Assembly (NCBI RefSeq): GCF_000062885.1
Contig: NC_009142.1
Span: 4,825,584 to 4,889,583, forward strand
Source: Saccharopolyspora erythraea NRRL 2338
GTDB lineage: Bacteria; Actinomycetota; Actinomycetes; Mycobacteriales; Pseudonocardiaceae
Direction: 5' to 3'
Length of the DNA stretch: 64,000 bases
How positions within the stretch are numbered: position 1 is the first letter of the stretch; each line of letters opens with the position of its first letter. Below, in pieces: positions 1 to 8,642 of this stretch. Made by a program: the position numbers and the translations under genes. The notes under the pieces are model-generated. The model had not been told where the DNA came from and ran no database searches. It worked only from the letters and a program-made list of their open reading frames with translations.

Positions 1-1
1 C

Positions 2-2611
2 GACGAGGCCGTGCACCGCACCGAGCACGCGCAGCCCGCGATCTTCGCGGTGCAGTACGCACTCGGCACGGTGCTCGCCGAAGCCGGGCTGGAGCCCGCG
101 TGGGTGCTCGGCCACAGCGTCGGCGAGTACGCCGCCGCGGTGCTGGCCGGGGTGCTCGACCTGGAAGCCGCCTGCGGGCTGGTCGTGACCCGGGCACGGC
201 TCATGCGGGCCCTGCCCGGCGAGGGCGCGATGCTCGCGGTCCGTTCGCAGGCCGGGGCGGTGGCGGCCCTGCTCGCCGGGCACCCCGAGTCCGACCTCGC
301 GGCCGTCAACGGTCCCGACGAGGTGGTCGTCGCCGGCTCGGCCCGGTCGGTGCGTGCCATCGCGGCCGAGCTCACCGCACGGGGTGTGGCGACCCGGTGG
401 CTGCGCGTGTCGCACGGGTTCCACTCGCCGCAGGTCGAGCCGATGCTGCACGCCTTCCGGGAAGTCGCCGACGCGACCACCTTCCGGCCGCCCCGGATCC
501 CGGTCTGCTCCCCCGTGCGCGGACGCGTGCTGGCAGCAGGCGAGCCGATGGACGCCGCGTACTGGACCGAGCAGATCAGGGCCACCGTCCGCTTCAGCGA
601 GGCCCTGTCGGCGGGACTGCGCGCGGCCCCGGCGACGCTGGTCGAGCTGGGTCCGAGGCGTGTCCTCGCCCCGCTGGCGGCCCGTGCCGGCGCGCCGGCG
701 CGCTGCCTGCTCCCCTGCCCCGGCCCGCAGGCCACCGGGCGGGAGCTGTCCGAGGTGGTCGCGGCACTGCACCGGGACGGCGCGAACCCGGCCTGGGACG
801 CGCTGTACGAACCGGGCCAGCGCGTGCGCCGCCGCCTGCCCGGCTACCGCTTCAACGCGGCGCTGCGCTCCTGGATCCCGTTGCCGCAACGCACGTCTGC
901 ACCGCCGGAACCCGACCTGGCCGCCGCCCCACCGGAGCCCGGCCCTCCCCCGCTACCCGCCGCGGAACCCGAGCACACCACTGGCGAACAGGAGACCAGC
1001 ACCGCCATGCACGACGTCATCAGGCTCTTCCGGGAGCAGAACGCGGTTCTCGCCGCCTTCGCGCGGGGCGCCGCACCGGTGTCCCCCGTGCGAAGCGGCG
1101 CGCCCATGGCCGCCGCGGGAAAGGTCGTCGAGCACGTCGCCCGGGTCAGCGGCTTCCCGGAGTCCGCGCTCCGGCGGTCCCAGACCCTCAGCGGCGACCT
1201 CGGTTTCGACTCGGTCATGGTGGTCGACCTGCTCACCGGGCTGACCAGGTCGCTGCCCGGCCTGGCCCTCGACACCGAGCGGATCACCCCGGACACCACG
1301 ATCGGCGAGCTGACCGCGCAGGTTCACGCCCAGCTCGGCGAACCCGAGGCCCCGACCGGCCCGCCCGAGCCCGCGGCTCCGCCCGAACGGCGGTACGAGC
1401 CCAGCCCGGAGCACCACCGCATCGAGGAGTTCCCGGAGGTGCGCGCCGCCGCGGACCGGCTCGCGGGGGCCGAGGCCGCCGGGGTCTCCAACCCGTACTT
1501 CCTGGTCAACGACGGGATCACCCGCGACACCTCGGTCATCGGCGGGCGGGAGGTGCTCAACTTCTCCAGCTACGACTACCTCGGCCTGTCCGGCCACCCC
1601 GCGGTCGTCGAGGCCGTGCAGGACGCGGTCGCCCGCTACGGCAGCTCCTGCTCGGCAAGCCGGCTGATCTCCGGGGAGAAGCCGGTGCACCGGGAGCTGG
1701 AAGCCGCGCTCGCCGGCCTGCTGGGGACCGAGGACGCCGTCGCCATGGTGAGCGGGCACGCCACCAACGTCACCGTCATCGGCCACCTGGTCGGCCCGGA
1801 GGACCTGGTCGTGCACGACTCCCTGGCCCACAACAGCATCCTGCAGGGCTGCGTGCTCTCCGGCGCCACCCGGCGTCCGTTCCCGCACAACGACCACGCC
1901 GCGCTGGATGCGCTGCTGAATTCGGTCCGGCACCGCTACCGGCGGGTGCTGGTGCTGATCGAGGGTGTCTACAGCCAGGACGGCGACATCCCCGACCTGC
2001 CGGCGTTCATCGAGGTCAAGCGCAGGCACCGGGCGCTGCTGATGATCGACGAGGCGCACAGCGCGGGCGTGCTGGGCGCCACCGGCGGCGGCATCGGCGA
2101 GCACTTCGGCGTGCGCCGCGAGGACGTCGAGCTGTGGTCGGGCACGATGTCCAAGGCGCTGGCCGGCTGCGGCGGCTACGTCGCGGGCAGCCGCCACCTC
2201 GTGCGGTACCTGAAGTACACCGCGCCCGGGTTCGTCTACAGCGTCGGGATGACTCCGCCCAACGCGGCTGCCTCGCTGGCGGCACTGCGGCGGCTGCGGG
2301 CCGAACCCGAGCTGGTCGCGGGCCTGCATCAGCGCGGTCGACTGTTCCTTCGGCTGGCCAGGCGGGCAGGTCTCGACACCGGCTGCAGCGACGGCACGCC
2401 GATCATCCCGTGCGTCGTAGGCGACTCGCTGAAGACGCTGCGGCTGTCGAACGCACTGCTGCGACGGGGCATCAACGTCAACCCGATCCTCGCCCCGGCC
2501 GTGCCGGAGGAACTGGCGCGGCTGCGCTTCTTCGTCACGACCCACCACACCGAGGAGCAGATCCACCGCACCGTCGCGGCGGTCTCCGAGGAGCTCTCCC
2601 ACCTCGTATGA
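2..2611 (+). CDS. Polyketide synthase C-terminal part: AT - ACP - AONS-type PLP domain (5' end outside window)
   Basis: Partial gene: the frame is open to the left edge and stops with TGA at 2611. The acyltransferase domain comes first, with GHSVGEY (active Ser near 116) and a GFHS-type specificity motif, which favours malonyl-CoA. A Pro/Ala-rich linker follows. The ACP has the phosphopantetheine Ser in GFDSVMV (codon 1211-1213). After a second linker, about 390 residues match the alpha-oxoamine synthase family (AONS, KBL, ALAS): NFSSYDYLGL, a DEAHSAGVLG segment, and the PLP Lys in TMSKALAG (codon 2153-2155). In that family the enzyme performs a decarboxylative Claisen condensation of an amino acid with an acyl thioester. 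Placed after the last ACP, it should release the chain as an alpha-amino ketone, as in the ACP-AONS end of SxtA. The upstream KS lies outside the window. No thioesterase is seen. Confidence 0.93.
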   Translation, partial: DEAVHRTEHAQPAIFAVQYALGTVLAEAGLEPAWVLGHSVGEYAAAVLAGVLDLEAACGLVVTRARLMRALPGEGAMLAVRSQAGAVAALLAGHPESDLAAVNGPDEVVVAGSARSVRAIAAELTARGVATRWLRVSHGFHSPQVEPMLHAFREVADATTFRPPRIPVCSPVRGRVLAAGEPMDAAYWTEQIRATVRFSEALSAGLRAAPATLVELGPRRVLAPLAARAGAPARCLLPCPGPQATGRELSEVVAALHRDGANPAWDALYEPGQRVRRRLPGYRFNAALRSWIPLPQRTSAPPEPDLAAAPPEPGPPPLPAAEPEHTTGEQETSTAMHDVIRLFREQNAVLAAFARGAAPVSPVRSGAPMAAAGKVVEHVARVSGFPESALRRSQTLSGDLGFDSVMVVDLLTGLTRSLPGLALDTERITPDTTIGELTAQVHAQLGEPEAPTGPPEPAAPPERRYEPSPEHHRIEEFPEVRAAADRLAGAEAAGVSNPYFLVNDGITRDTSVIGGREVLNFSSYDYLGLSGHPAVVEAVQDAVARYGSSCSASRLISGEKPVHRELEAALAGLLGTEDAVAMVSGHATNVTVIGHLVGPEDLVVHDSLAHNSILQGCVLSGATRRPFPHNDHAALDALLNSVRHRYRRVLVLIEGVYSQDGDIPDLPAFIEVKRRHRALLMIDEAHSAGVLGATGGGIGEHFGVRREDVELWSGTMSKALAGCGGYVAGSRHLVRYLKYTAPGFVYSVGMTPPNAAASLAALRRLRAEPELVAGLHQRGRLFLRLARRAGLDTGCSDGTPIIPCVVGDSLKTLRLSNALLRRGINVNPILAPAVPEELARLRFFVTTHHTEEQIHRTVAAVSEELSHLV

Positions 2612-2638
2612 CCATTGTGGACACTCCGGTGGTGCGTG

Positions 2639-3568
2639 CTATGTGACGAGCGCGACGATCGCGAGCATGGCCGGGAAGCTGAGCAGCGAGGTGGTGAGCA
2701 CCGCCTCGCGCGCCAGCGTCGCACCCTGCTCGAAGCGGACGGCGTAGCCGAACACGTTCTGCGCGGTGGGCAGCGCCGCGCAGATCACGGCGGCCAGGAG
2801 CTCCGTGCCCCGCAACTGGAACAGCACGCCCATCAGCACCGCCATCAGCGGCTGCACGACGTTCTTGATCACGACGATGGCGGCGAGCGCAGGCATGCCC
2901 GCAGGCGAACGGCCGGGCCGAGGGGCACCGTGCAGCGAGATGCCGAAGGCCAGCAGCATCGCGGGCACCGCCAGATCGGCCAGCAGCTCGATGGGCGCGA
3001 GCACCGGTTCCGGCGGCACGTACCCGGTCCCGGAGGCGATCAGGCCCGCGGCGGTGGCGAGCGCGATGGGGTTGCGCAGCGGAACCGTGATCGAGCGCAG
3101 CAGGCGCGGTTTCTCGCCGCGTGCGCGTTCGGCGAGGATGTCGAGCGCCGTGGTGAACAGCGGGGTCAGCACCGCGAGCTGGAACAGCAGGACGGGCGCG
3201 ATCTTGCTGGCGTCGCCCAGCGCGTAGGTGGCGATCGGGATGCCCAGGTTCCCGGCGTTGACGTAACCGCTGGCCATCGCACCGACCGTGGTCTCGGCCG
3301 CCGGCCTGCGCCGCAGCAGCCCGAAGGGCACGTAGAGCAGGCAGGCCACCGAGCTCGTCACCGCCGTGACCACCAGCGCGCTGGAGAGCACGGTCGAGAG
3401 CTCTGCGCGCATCAATGTCACGAAGAGCAGCGCCGGCGAGGCGATGAAGAAGGCGGCCCTGGCCAGCACCTCGGTCGCCGCGGCCCCGAGCAGCCTGGTC
3501 CGCCCCGCCAGATACCCGATCGCGACGACGGCGCCGATGACCAGGAAGCTCTCGATTACGCCGTTCAT
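2639..3568 (-). CDS. AEC-family (auxin efflux carrier-like) transporter
   Basis: 309 residues made almost entirely of hydrophobic helices, consistent with the roughly ten-helix AEC fold. The conserved GNLGIPIA motif lies near residue 110. Bacterial members of this family move organic acids, for example malate or malonate; the substrate here cannot be read from sequence. ATG at 3568 is chosen over an in-frame GTG at 3589 because the extra seven residues are polar, but neither has a clear ribosome binding site. The gene is convergent with the polyketide synthase gene, whose stop is only 27 bases away. Confidence 0.85.
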   Translation of the reverse strand: MNGVIESFLVIGAVVAIGYLAGRTRLLGAAATEVLARAAFFIASPALLFVTLMRAELSTVLSSALVVTAVTSSVACLLYVPFGLLRRRPAAETTVGAMASGYVNAGNLGIPIATYALGDASKIAPVLLFQLAVLTPLFTTALDILAERARGEKPRLLRSITVPLRNPIALATAAGLIASGTGYVPPEPVLAPIELLADLAVPAMLLAFGISLHGAPRPGRSPAGMPALAAIVVIKNVVQPLMAVLMGVLFQLRGTELLAAVICAALPTAQNVFGYAVRFEQGATLAREAVLTTSLLSFPAMLAIVALVT

Positions 3569-4060
3569 ACCGCTGTCACGTACGTACACCGTAGTTCTGT
3601 GACGCCGGTCGCCCTCGAGCGGCCGGGAGTTGTTCGAGCGGCCGGACCCGCGGCGGCCCGTCCTCTGCAGAACGCAACTTCGGTCTTCGAAGCGGCGGCT
3701 TGCCCACCCCCAGCCGCGGAGTACTCACGCATTCTCCGGCGTGGACAGCTTTTTCGTGGCGCGCCCGGGATTCCGCCACCCATACCACCACGCAAGGTGA
3801 GCCCACGGAAAGGCACTGAGGACGCGCGGCGATGGGCAGCGGAGGCGGACCGCGCGGGGTGTCACCGGAGGCAGTCGCGGGTGCGGCCGTTCGGGGCAGC
3901 GCCGTGGGCCGAACGTGCGCGCCGCCGGGAGGCCGGACACAGCCTGCACAGAGCGTTCACCAGAGGTAGCACAACGAGTCCGAAAAGCCTCTGAGCTGTC
4001 ACATTCGGCGAGTTACGCTAGTCGCTTCCGGGAGTATCGGCCGACGGACAGGAGGCCAAG
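3569..4060. other. Intergenic region, no gene supported
   Basis: About 490 bases between the minus-strand carrier and the small genes at 4061. Open frames here lack codon bias consistent with neighbours and have no ribosome binding sites. It should hold the promoters of the two flanking units. The last bases carry a clear ribosome binding site (GGAGG at 4051-4055) for the gene at 4061. I see no repeat or RNA. Confidence 0.6.
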
Positions 4061-4180
4061 ATGACAACCGCTTCCGCTCTGGCGCTGGTCGCCGTTATCA
4101 CCTTCCTCACCGCCCATGCCATCGTCGTGGGGATCGCCGAGATCGTCACGGCGCTCAGGACGGGGGTGAGCCGGTCATGA
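4061..4180 (+). CDS. 39-residue single-helix membrane peptide
   Basis: ATG at 4061 follows GGAGG at 4051-4055 with good spacing. The 39-residue product is mostly a single hydrophobic helix (about residues 5-30) and ends with a short basic tail (RTGVSRS). Its last codons overlap the next start in an ATGA (4177-4180), so the two small genes are probably translationally coupled. Third codon positions are mostly G or C. I do not recognise the family. A single transmembrane peptide coupled to a zinc-ribbon protein is all that can be said. Confidence 0.6.
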   Translation: MTTASALALVAVITFLTAHAIVVGIAEIVTALRTGVSRS

Positions 4181-4356
4181 GCATCCTCCTCGACCGGGCC
4201 GACGACCGCACCGGCCCCGCGCTGTGCGCGCTGTGCGAACGACCGCTCGCAACCTCACCGTCGGACGACTTCTGCTCGGAGAGCTGCCAGCAGAAGTGGC
4301 ACGCCGCCAACAAAGTCGACCAGTCCATCACCAGGGGCAAGCGACCGGCGGCCTGA
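4177..4356 (+). CDS. 59-residue zinc-ribbon protein
   Basis: The start overlaps the stop of the preceding membrane peptide (ATGA). The 59 residues contain CALC near position 17 and FCSESC near position 32, giving a Cys-x2-Cys / Cys-x3-Cys set expected to bind one zinc ion. A QQKWH segment follows and the C-terminus is basic (TRGKRPAA). Very short proteins of this look are common in actinomycetes and are usually annotated as hypothetical. Coupling to a membrane peptide suggests a joint role, but none can be assigned. The protein is too short for routine gene finders. Confidence 0.65.
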   Translation: MSILLDRADDRTGPALCALCERPLATSPSDDFCSESCQQKWHAANKVDQSITRGKRPAA

Positions 4357-4461
4357 CCCGTCACCCGCGGCCGCGGGGCGCCTGACGGCGTCTCGCGGCC
4401 GCTCCACGTCCAGGGTGTTCCGACCGCTTCGCAGCGGGAGGCAACAGTTCGGTCGCTGTCG

Positions 4462-4489
4462 TTGACATGCCCGCAGCGCCGACTATACG
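4462..4489 (+). promoter_or_regulatory. Predicted promoter of the Nramp-like/hydroxyacid dehydrogenase operon
   Basis: TTGACA at 4462-4467, 16-base spacer, TATACG at 4484-4489. This is a good housekeeping-type promoter, about 195 bases upstream of the ATG at 4684. Predicted by eye only. Confidence 0.5.
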
Positions 4490-4527
4490 TTGCACATCAA
4501 ACCACCCCAATTGCAACATATGCAACA
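4489..4527 (+). promoter_or_regulatory. Repeated TTGCA elements just downstream of the -10 box, probable operator
   Basis: GTTGCAC at 4489-4495 is followed by the palindrome TTGCAACATATGCAA at 4511-4525, which has TTGCA/TGCAA arms. GCAACA occurs twice with a 9-base step (4513 and 4522). The cluster covers the expected transcription start, the usual place for a repressor site. No regulator gene is adjacent, so the binding protein is unknown. Confidence 0.45.
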
Positions 4528-4683
4528 ACGAACCGTTGAGGCACCGGACCGCAGCGGACCACTCGAGGTCGTCGCTCGCCGCCGGCTCCACGATCGCCGA
4601 GCCCGCGTGCTGCGCCGTGCCGCCACTTCCGTTCCTCCTCCCCCCGAATCTCCCGCACTGGCAGAAAAGCAGAGGTGGCGTTG

Positions 4684-6126
4684 ATGGTGACGTCGAGCCG
4701 CAACGGCGCGGACCTCTCCGACCCGTCGGAGGCGTTCCCCGCCAAGCACATCCCCCAACCGCAGGTACGCGACCTGCCGGCGCCGCCGGCCCGGCAGTGG
4801 CGCTACATCGGCCCGGGCGTCGTGGCCGCGGGCGTGGGCATGGCCAGCGGGGAGTTCATCCTCTTCCCCTACATCTCCTCCCAGGTCGGGCTGACCTTCG
4901 TCTGGGCCGCGCTGCTCGGGCTGATGACCCAGTACTTCCTCAACATGGAGATCGAGCGCTACACGCTGGCCACCGGGGAAACCGCGGTCACCGGCTTCAG
5001 CAGGCTGTGGCGGCACTGGGGCCTGGTCTTCGCCGCGATGGCCTACTTCGCCAACCTCTGGCCCGCGTGGACGACCAGCTCGGCGACGCTGGTGACCTAC
5101 GTCTTCGGCGGTGACGTCGCCGTCGTGTCGGTGGCCATCCTGGTGCTGGTGGGGCTCATCCTCACGCTGGCGCCCACGGTCTACAGCGCGCTGGAACGGG
5201 TGCAGATGGTCAAGGTGGCGGCGTTGCTGCTGCTCATCGTCATCACCTCGGTGTTCGTCTTCGGCGCGTCGACCTGGTCCGGTGTGCCGACGATCGTGAC
5301 CCAGCCGCGCTTCCCCGCCGCCGAGCTCGGTTTCGCCCTGCTGCTCGGCGCGCTGGCCTTCGCGGGCGCCGGCGGCGGCCAGAACCTGGTGCAGAGCAAC
5401 TGGATCAGGGACAAGGGCTTCGGCATGGGCCACCACGTCCCCAAGATCGTGTCCCCGCTGACCCGCGAACCGGAGGCGCGCGGCCAGGCCGGGTTCATCT
5501 TCCAGCCCACCGAGCAGAACCTGACCCACTGGCGGGCGTGGTGGCGCTTCGCCAACAAGGAGCAGCTGCTCACCTTCGTCGGCATCTCCTTCGTGTCGAT
5601 CGTGTTCATGTCGCTGCTGGCCTACACGACCGTCTTCGGCACCCCCGGGCTCAGCGACGACGTCTCGTTCCTGCGGGTCGAGGGCGAGCGGCTGATGGCC
5701 GCCGCGGGCGGCTGGTTCGGCTACTTCTTCTGGGTCGTCGGCGCGGTGTCGATGTTCAGCGCCGCGCTGGGCATCGTCGACTACACCAGCCGGCTCGCCG
5801 CCGACGTGCTCAAGACCTCCTACTTCCCCGACGCCTCGGAGAGCAAGGTCTACGCGGGACTGGTGTGGGGCCTGGTCCTGATCGGCACCGTCATCGTGTC
5901 CGTCGGCTTCGACCAGCCGCTGGTTCTGGCCACGATCGCGGCCTGCACGGGCGGGGTGATGATGTTCGTCTACTCCGGCTTGCTCATCCTCATCAACCGC
6001 AGGATGCTGCCGAAGCCGATCCGCATCAGCGGCTACCGGTTGGCGGCGCTGGTCTGGTCGATCCTGCTCTTCGGGGTGCTCGCCGTGCTGACCGTGCAGC
6101 AGCAGATCGGCGAGCTCTTCGGCTGA
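4684..6126 (+). CDS. Nramp-fold transporter lacking the canonical metal-binding motifs
   Basis: 480 residues with about eleven hydrophobic helices, recognisable as the Nramp (SLC11) family from the overall pattern. The two metal-binding motifs are altered. Where helix 1 normally has DPGN, this protein has GVGMASGEF (near residue 50). Where helix 6 has MPH, it has LAFAGAGGGQN (near residue 235). A manganese/iron role is therefore doubtful. The gene is 58 bases upstream of an FMN-dependent alpha-hydroxy-acid dehydrogenase and evidently cotranscribed, so an organic substrate such as a 2-hydroxy acid is a reasonable inference. ATG at 4684 is preferred over GTG at 4675 because AGAGG (4671-4675) sits eight bases before it. 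Confidence 0.85.
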   Translation: MVTSSRNGADLSDPSEAFPAKHIPQPQVRDLPAPPARQWRYIGPGVVAAGVGMASGEFILFPYISSQVGLTFVWAALLGLMTQYFLNMEIERYTLATGETAVTGFSRLWRHWGLVFAAMAYFANLWPAWTTSSATLVTYVFGGDVAVVSVAILVLVGLILTLAPTVYSALERVQMVKVAALLLLIVITSVFVFGASTWSGVPTIVTQPRFPAAELGFALLLGALAFAGAGGGQNLVQSNWIRDKGFGMGHHVPKIVSPLTREPEARGQAGFIFQPTEQNLTHWRAWWRFANKEQLLTFVGISFVSIVFMSLLAYTTVFGTPGLSDDVSFLRVEGERLMAAAGGWFGYFFWVVGAVSMFSAALGIVDYTSRLAADVLKTSYFPDASESKVYAGLVWGLVLIGTVIVSVGFDQPLVLATIAACTGGVMMFVYSGLLILINRRMLPKPIRISGYRLAALVWSILLFGVLAVLTVQQQIGELFG

Positions 6127-6184
6127 CATCCGGTCGGCGCCGGCCGCCCGCACGGCGGCCGGCGCACGCTTCGAGGAAGGACCC

Positions 6185-7462
6185 ATGACAGGCAAGATCC
6201 CCCTCGCCCGCGTCTCGCGGGCGAGGCAGTTCCCCAAGTGGTCGCAGATCCGCGAGGTGGTGCAGTTCAAGAAGCCGACGTTCGGGCTGACGGCGCGGCG
6301 GCTGGAGAACGCGCTCACCATCGAGCACCTGCGCAGGGCGGCCAGGCGGACCACCCCGCGCTCGGTCTTCGACTACGTCGACGGCGCGGCCGAGGAGGAG
6401 ATCACCGCAGCGCGCAACATCGCCGCGTACCGGCGCGTGACGCTGCGCCCGGATGCGCTGCACCCGGTGGCCGAGCCGGAACTCGGCGTGGACCTCTTCG
6501 GCAAGCGCATCGCGATGCCGCTGGTGTTCGCGCCGACCGGCTACACGCGCATGATGCACCACCACGGCGAGGCCGCGGTGGCCCGAGTGGCCGAGCACTT
6601 CGGCGTGCCCTACTCGCTGTCGACGGTGGGCACGACGTCCATTGAGGACGTTCGCGCCGCCGCGCCCGGCGGCGACCTGTGGTTCCAGCTCTACCGCACC
6701 AACGACCCCGCGACCAACGAGCTGCTGGTGTCCAGGGCCGAGGCTGCCGGCTACTCGACGATGCTGCTCACCGTCGACACCTCGGTCGCGGGCAAGCGGC
6801 TCAAGGACGTCGTCAACGGACTGACCATCCCACCCACCCTGACCGCCAGGACGATCCTGAACATCTCGATGTTCCCGGCGTGGTGGTACAACAAGCTGAC
6901 CACGCCGGGCATCGGCTTCGCCTCGCTTTCCGGGGTCGAGGGCAACCTCTCCTCCGAGGACGTCGCCCGCACCCTGTTCGACCCGGGCCTGGACTTCGCG
7001 GCACTGGAGTGGCTGCGCGAACGCTGGCCGGGCAAGCTGCTGGTCAAGGGCATCACCACGCCGGAGTCCGCCCGCGAGGTCGTCAGGCGCGGCGCCGACG
7101 GCGTGGTGGTCTCCAACCACGGCGGCCGCCAGCTCGACCGCTCGGCCGCGACGCTCGACGTGCTGCCCGCCGTGCGCGCGGCGGTCGGCGCGGAGGCGAC
7201 GGTGATCATCGACGGCGGAATCCGGCACGGACAGGACATCGTGGCCGCACGCGCGCTGGGTGCGGACGCCGCGATGGTCGGCCGGGCCTACCTCTACGGC
7301 ATCATGGCCGGCGGCCAGGACGGCGCCGTCCGCGCCTACGAGATCCTCGCCGACGAGTACCAGCGGTGCATGCAGCTGCTCGGCGTGCGGCGCAGCGAAG
7401 ACCTCGGCGAACGCCACGTCGCGCTGCCGCGGGCGTGGTCGGCTGAATTCCCGGGAACCTGA
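6185..7462 (+). CDS. FMN-dependent alpha-hydroxy-acid dehydrogenase (LldD/MftD type)
   Basis: 425 residues of the FMN alpha-hydroxy-acid dehydrogenase family (lactate, glycolate, mandelate). Visible signatures: FDYVDGAAEEE near residue 60, APTGYTRMMHHHGE near residue 120, the active-site segment SNHGGRQLD near residue 310, and the phosphate-binding stretch DGGIRHGQDI followed by ALGADAAMVGRAYLYG. It should oxidise an S-2-hydroxy acid to the 2-oxo acid, passing electrons to quinone or oxygen. GAGGAAGG lies just before the ATG. It forms a two-gene operon with the Nramp-fold carrier and is followed by a strong terminator. The exact substrate is unknown. No other mycofactocin gene is nearby to support an MftD role. 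Confidence 0.93.
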   Translation: MTGKIPLARVSRARQFPKWSQIREVVQFKKPTFGLTARRLENALTIEHLRRAARRTTPRSVFDYVDGAAEEEITAARNIAAYRRVTLRPDALHPVAEPELGVDLFGKRIAMPLVFAPTGYTRMMHHHGEAAVARVAEHFGVPYSLSTVGTTSIEDVRAAAPGGDLWFQLYRTNDPATNELLVSRAEAAGYSTMLLTVDTSVAGKRLKDVVNGLTIPPTLTARTILNISMFPAWWYNKLTTPGIGFASLSGVEGNLSSEDVARTLFDPGLDFAALEWLRERWPGKLLVKGITTPESAREVVRRGADGVVVSNHGGRQLDRSAATLDVLPAVRAAVGAEATVIIDGGIRHGQDIVAARALGADAAMVGRAYLYGIMAGGQDGAVRAYEILADEYQRCMQLLGVRRSEDLGERHVALPRAWSAEFPGT

Positions 7463-7474
7463 CCCGTCGGTGGT

Positions 7475-7506
7475 CCTGGTTTCCGCTGCACTGAGCGGAA
7501 ACCAGG
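7475..7506 (+). terminator. Strong hairpin terminator
   Basis: Perfect 13-bp stem CCTGGTTTCCGCT / AGCGGAAACCAGG (7475-7487 and 7494-7506) with a 6-base loop, 12 bases after the dehydrogenase stop. It lacks a long T-run, as usual in high-G+C genomes. Confidence 0.8.
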
Positions 7507-7666
7507 CACCCTCCCGGCGCCTTTCCCCGTTATCGTCCCGGTATTCTCCCGGCAAATCCGCAGTTCCTCCACTGCCGGCAACGCCCCCGCGGCGGGCCGG
7601 ACTCGCCTAGATTGATCAGCACTGCGCGTGCACTTCGCGCAGCAGGAATGCTGGAGGAACAACCGA

Positions 7667-8548
7667 ATGACCGAGAACCTGCGGGTGCGGTCGCTCAGGC
7701 GCGCCGCGGCCCTGGCCGCGGTGACCGCGGTCGGCACGCTCACGAGTCTTGGAACGGCGCACGCCGGCGGTCCCGGCGGCGAGGTGACGCCCTACATCAT
7801 AGGCGGCTCGCCCGCGGACCAGACGTACTCGTTCATGGCCTCGTTGCAGTACGAGCGCGACGGGGACCCCGACTCCCACCGCTGCGGTGGTGCGCTGGTC
7901 AGCCCGGAGTGGATCGTGACCGCCGCGCACTGCGTCACCGAGCCCGGCACGAACGGCGCGCCGTTCACCGTCATGGACCCCGCGCTGTTCCACGTGCGGA
8001 TCGGCACCACCGACCGCAACTCCGGTGGCAGCGTGGCCGAGCTCCGCGAGATCGTGGTGCACCCGGACTACCAGGCCAAGCCCGACCGCGCGGAGGGCAG
8101 CGACATCGCCCTGCTGCACCTGGACGGGCCGACCGACCAGGCGCCGGCCCCGATGGCCGACGCGATCAGCGAGCCGGGCACGGCCGTCCGCGAGATCGGC
8201 TGGGGCTACGTCTCCACCGACGACGCGGGCGACCCGACCAAGCTGCCGACGCAGCTGCAGCAGCTCGACACCGCGATCATCCCGCCGGCCACGCAGAAGT
8301 GCGTGACCGACGCCGAAGGCGACGACTCCTGGGGCATCCGCGACGGCGACGTCTGCGCGGACAACCCGGAGGGCGTGCGCGGACCCTGCGGCGGTGACTC
8401 GGGTTCGCCGCTGCTGGTCGCCGAGGGCGACCGCTGGAAGGTCGTCGGCGTCGACAGCCGGGGCGTCGGTTCCGTCTGCGGCGAGTCCCCCGACATCTAC
8501 ACCAGCGTCGGCGACTTCCGCGACTGGGTGGACAGCGTGATCGCCTGA
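7667..8548 (+). CDS. Secreted trypsin-like serine protease (S1 family)
   Basis: 293 residues. The N-terminus is a typical signal peptide: basic MTENLRVRSLRR, a hydrophobic Ala/Val stretch, and a likely cut after GTAHA (residue 32-33). IIGG marks the expected start of the mature chymotrypsin fold. The catalytic triad is visible as TAAHC (His), SDIALLHLD (Asp) and CGGDSGSP (Ser), and paired cysteines are present. ATG at 7667 is chosen because GGAGG at 7653-7657 precedes it. The gene stands alone between two terminators. Secreted S1 proteases of this size act in extracellular protein degradation; specificity is trypsin-like by overall similarity, not shown directly. Confidence 0.93.
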   Translation: MTENLRVRSLRRAAALAAVTAVGTLTSLGTAHAGGPGGEVTPYIIGGSPADQTYSFMASLQYERDGDPDSHRCGGALVSPEWIVTAAHCVTEPGTNGAPFTVMDPALFHVRIGTTDRNSGGSVAELREIVVHPDYQAKPDRAEGSDIALLHLDGPTDQAPAPMADAISEPGTAVREIGWGYVSTDDAGDPTKLPTQLQQLDTAIIPPATQKCVTDAEGDDSWGIRDGDVCADNPEGVRGPCGGDSGSPLLVAEGDRWKVVGVDSRGVGSVCGESPDIYTSVGDFRDWVDSVIA

Positions 8549-8587
8549 CCGGAACGCTCGACCAGCTGATCACCCGATCAGCACCCC

Positions 8588-8623
8588 GGGGCCCTGCCAT
8601 CGCGGACGCGGCGGCAGGGCCCC
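8588..8623. terminator. Bidirectional terminator between convergent genes
   Basis: GGGGCCCTGCC (8588-8598) pairs perfectly with GGCAGGGCCCC (8613-8623) around a 14-base loop, lying between the convergent protease gene and the Gre-like gene. Confidence 0.75.
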
Positions 8624-8642
8624 GTTCTGCCTGCCGGCGGCT

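Noticed and set aside
953-2602. Open frame of 549 codons on the minus strand
   Set aside because: Antisense to the ACP and AONS domains of the polyketide synthase.
6185-7462. Mycofactocin MftD identity for the FMN dehydrogenase
   Set aside because: The enzyme family fits, but no mftA, mftB, mftC or other mycofactocin gene is in the window; kept as a general hydroxy-acid dehydrogenase.
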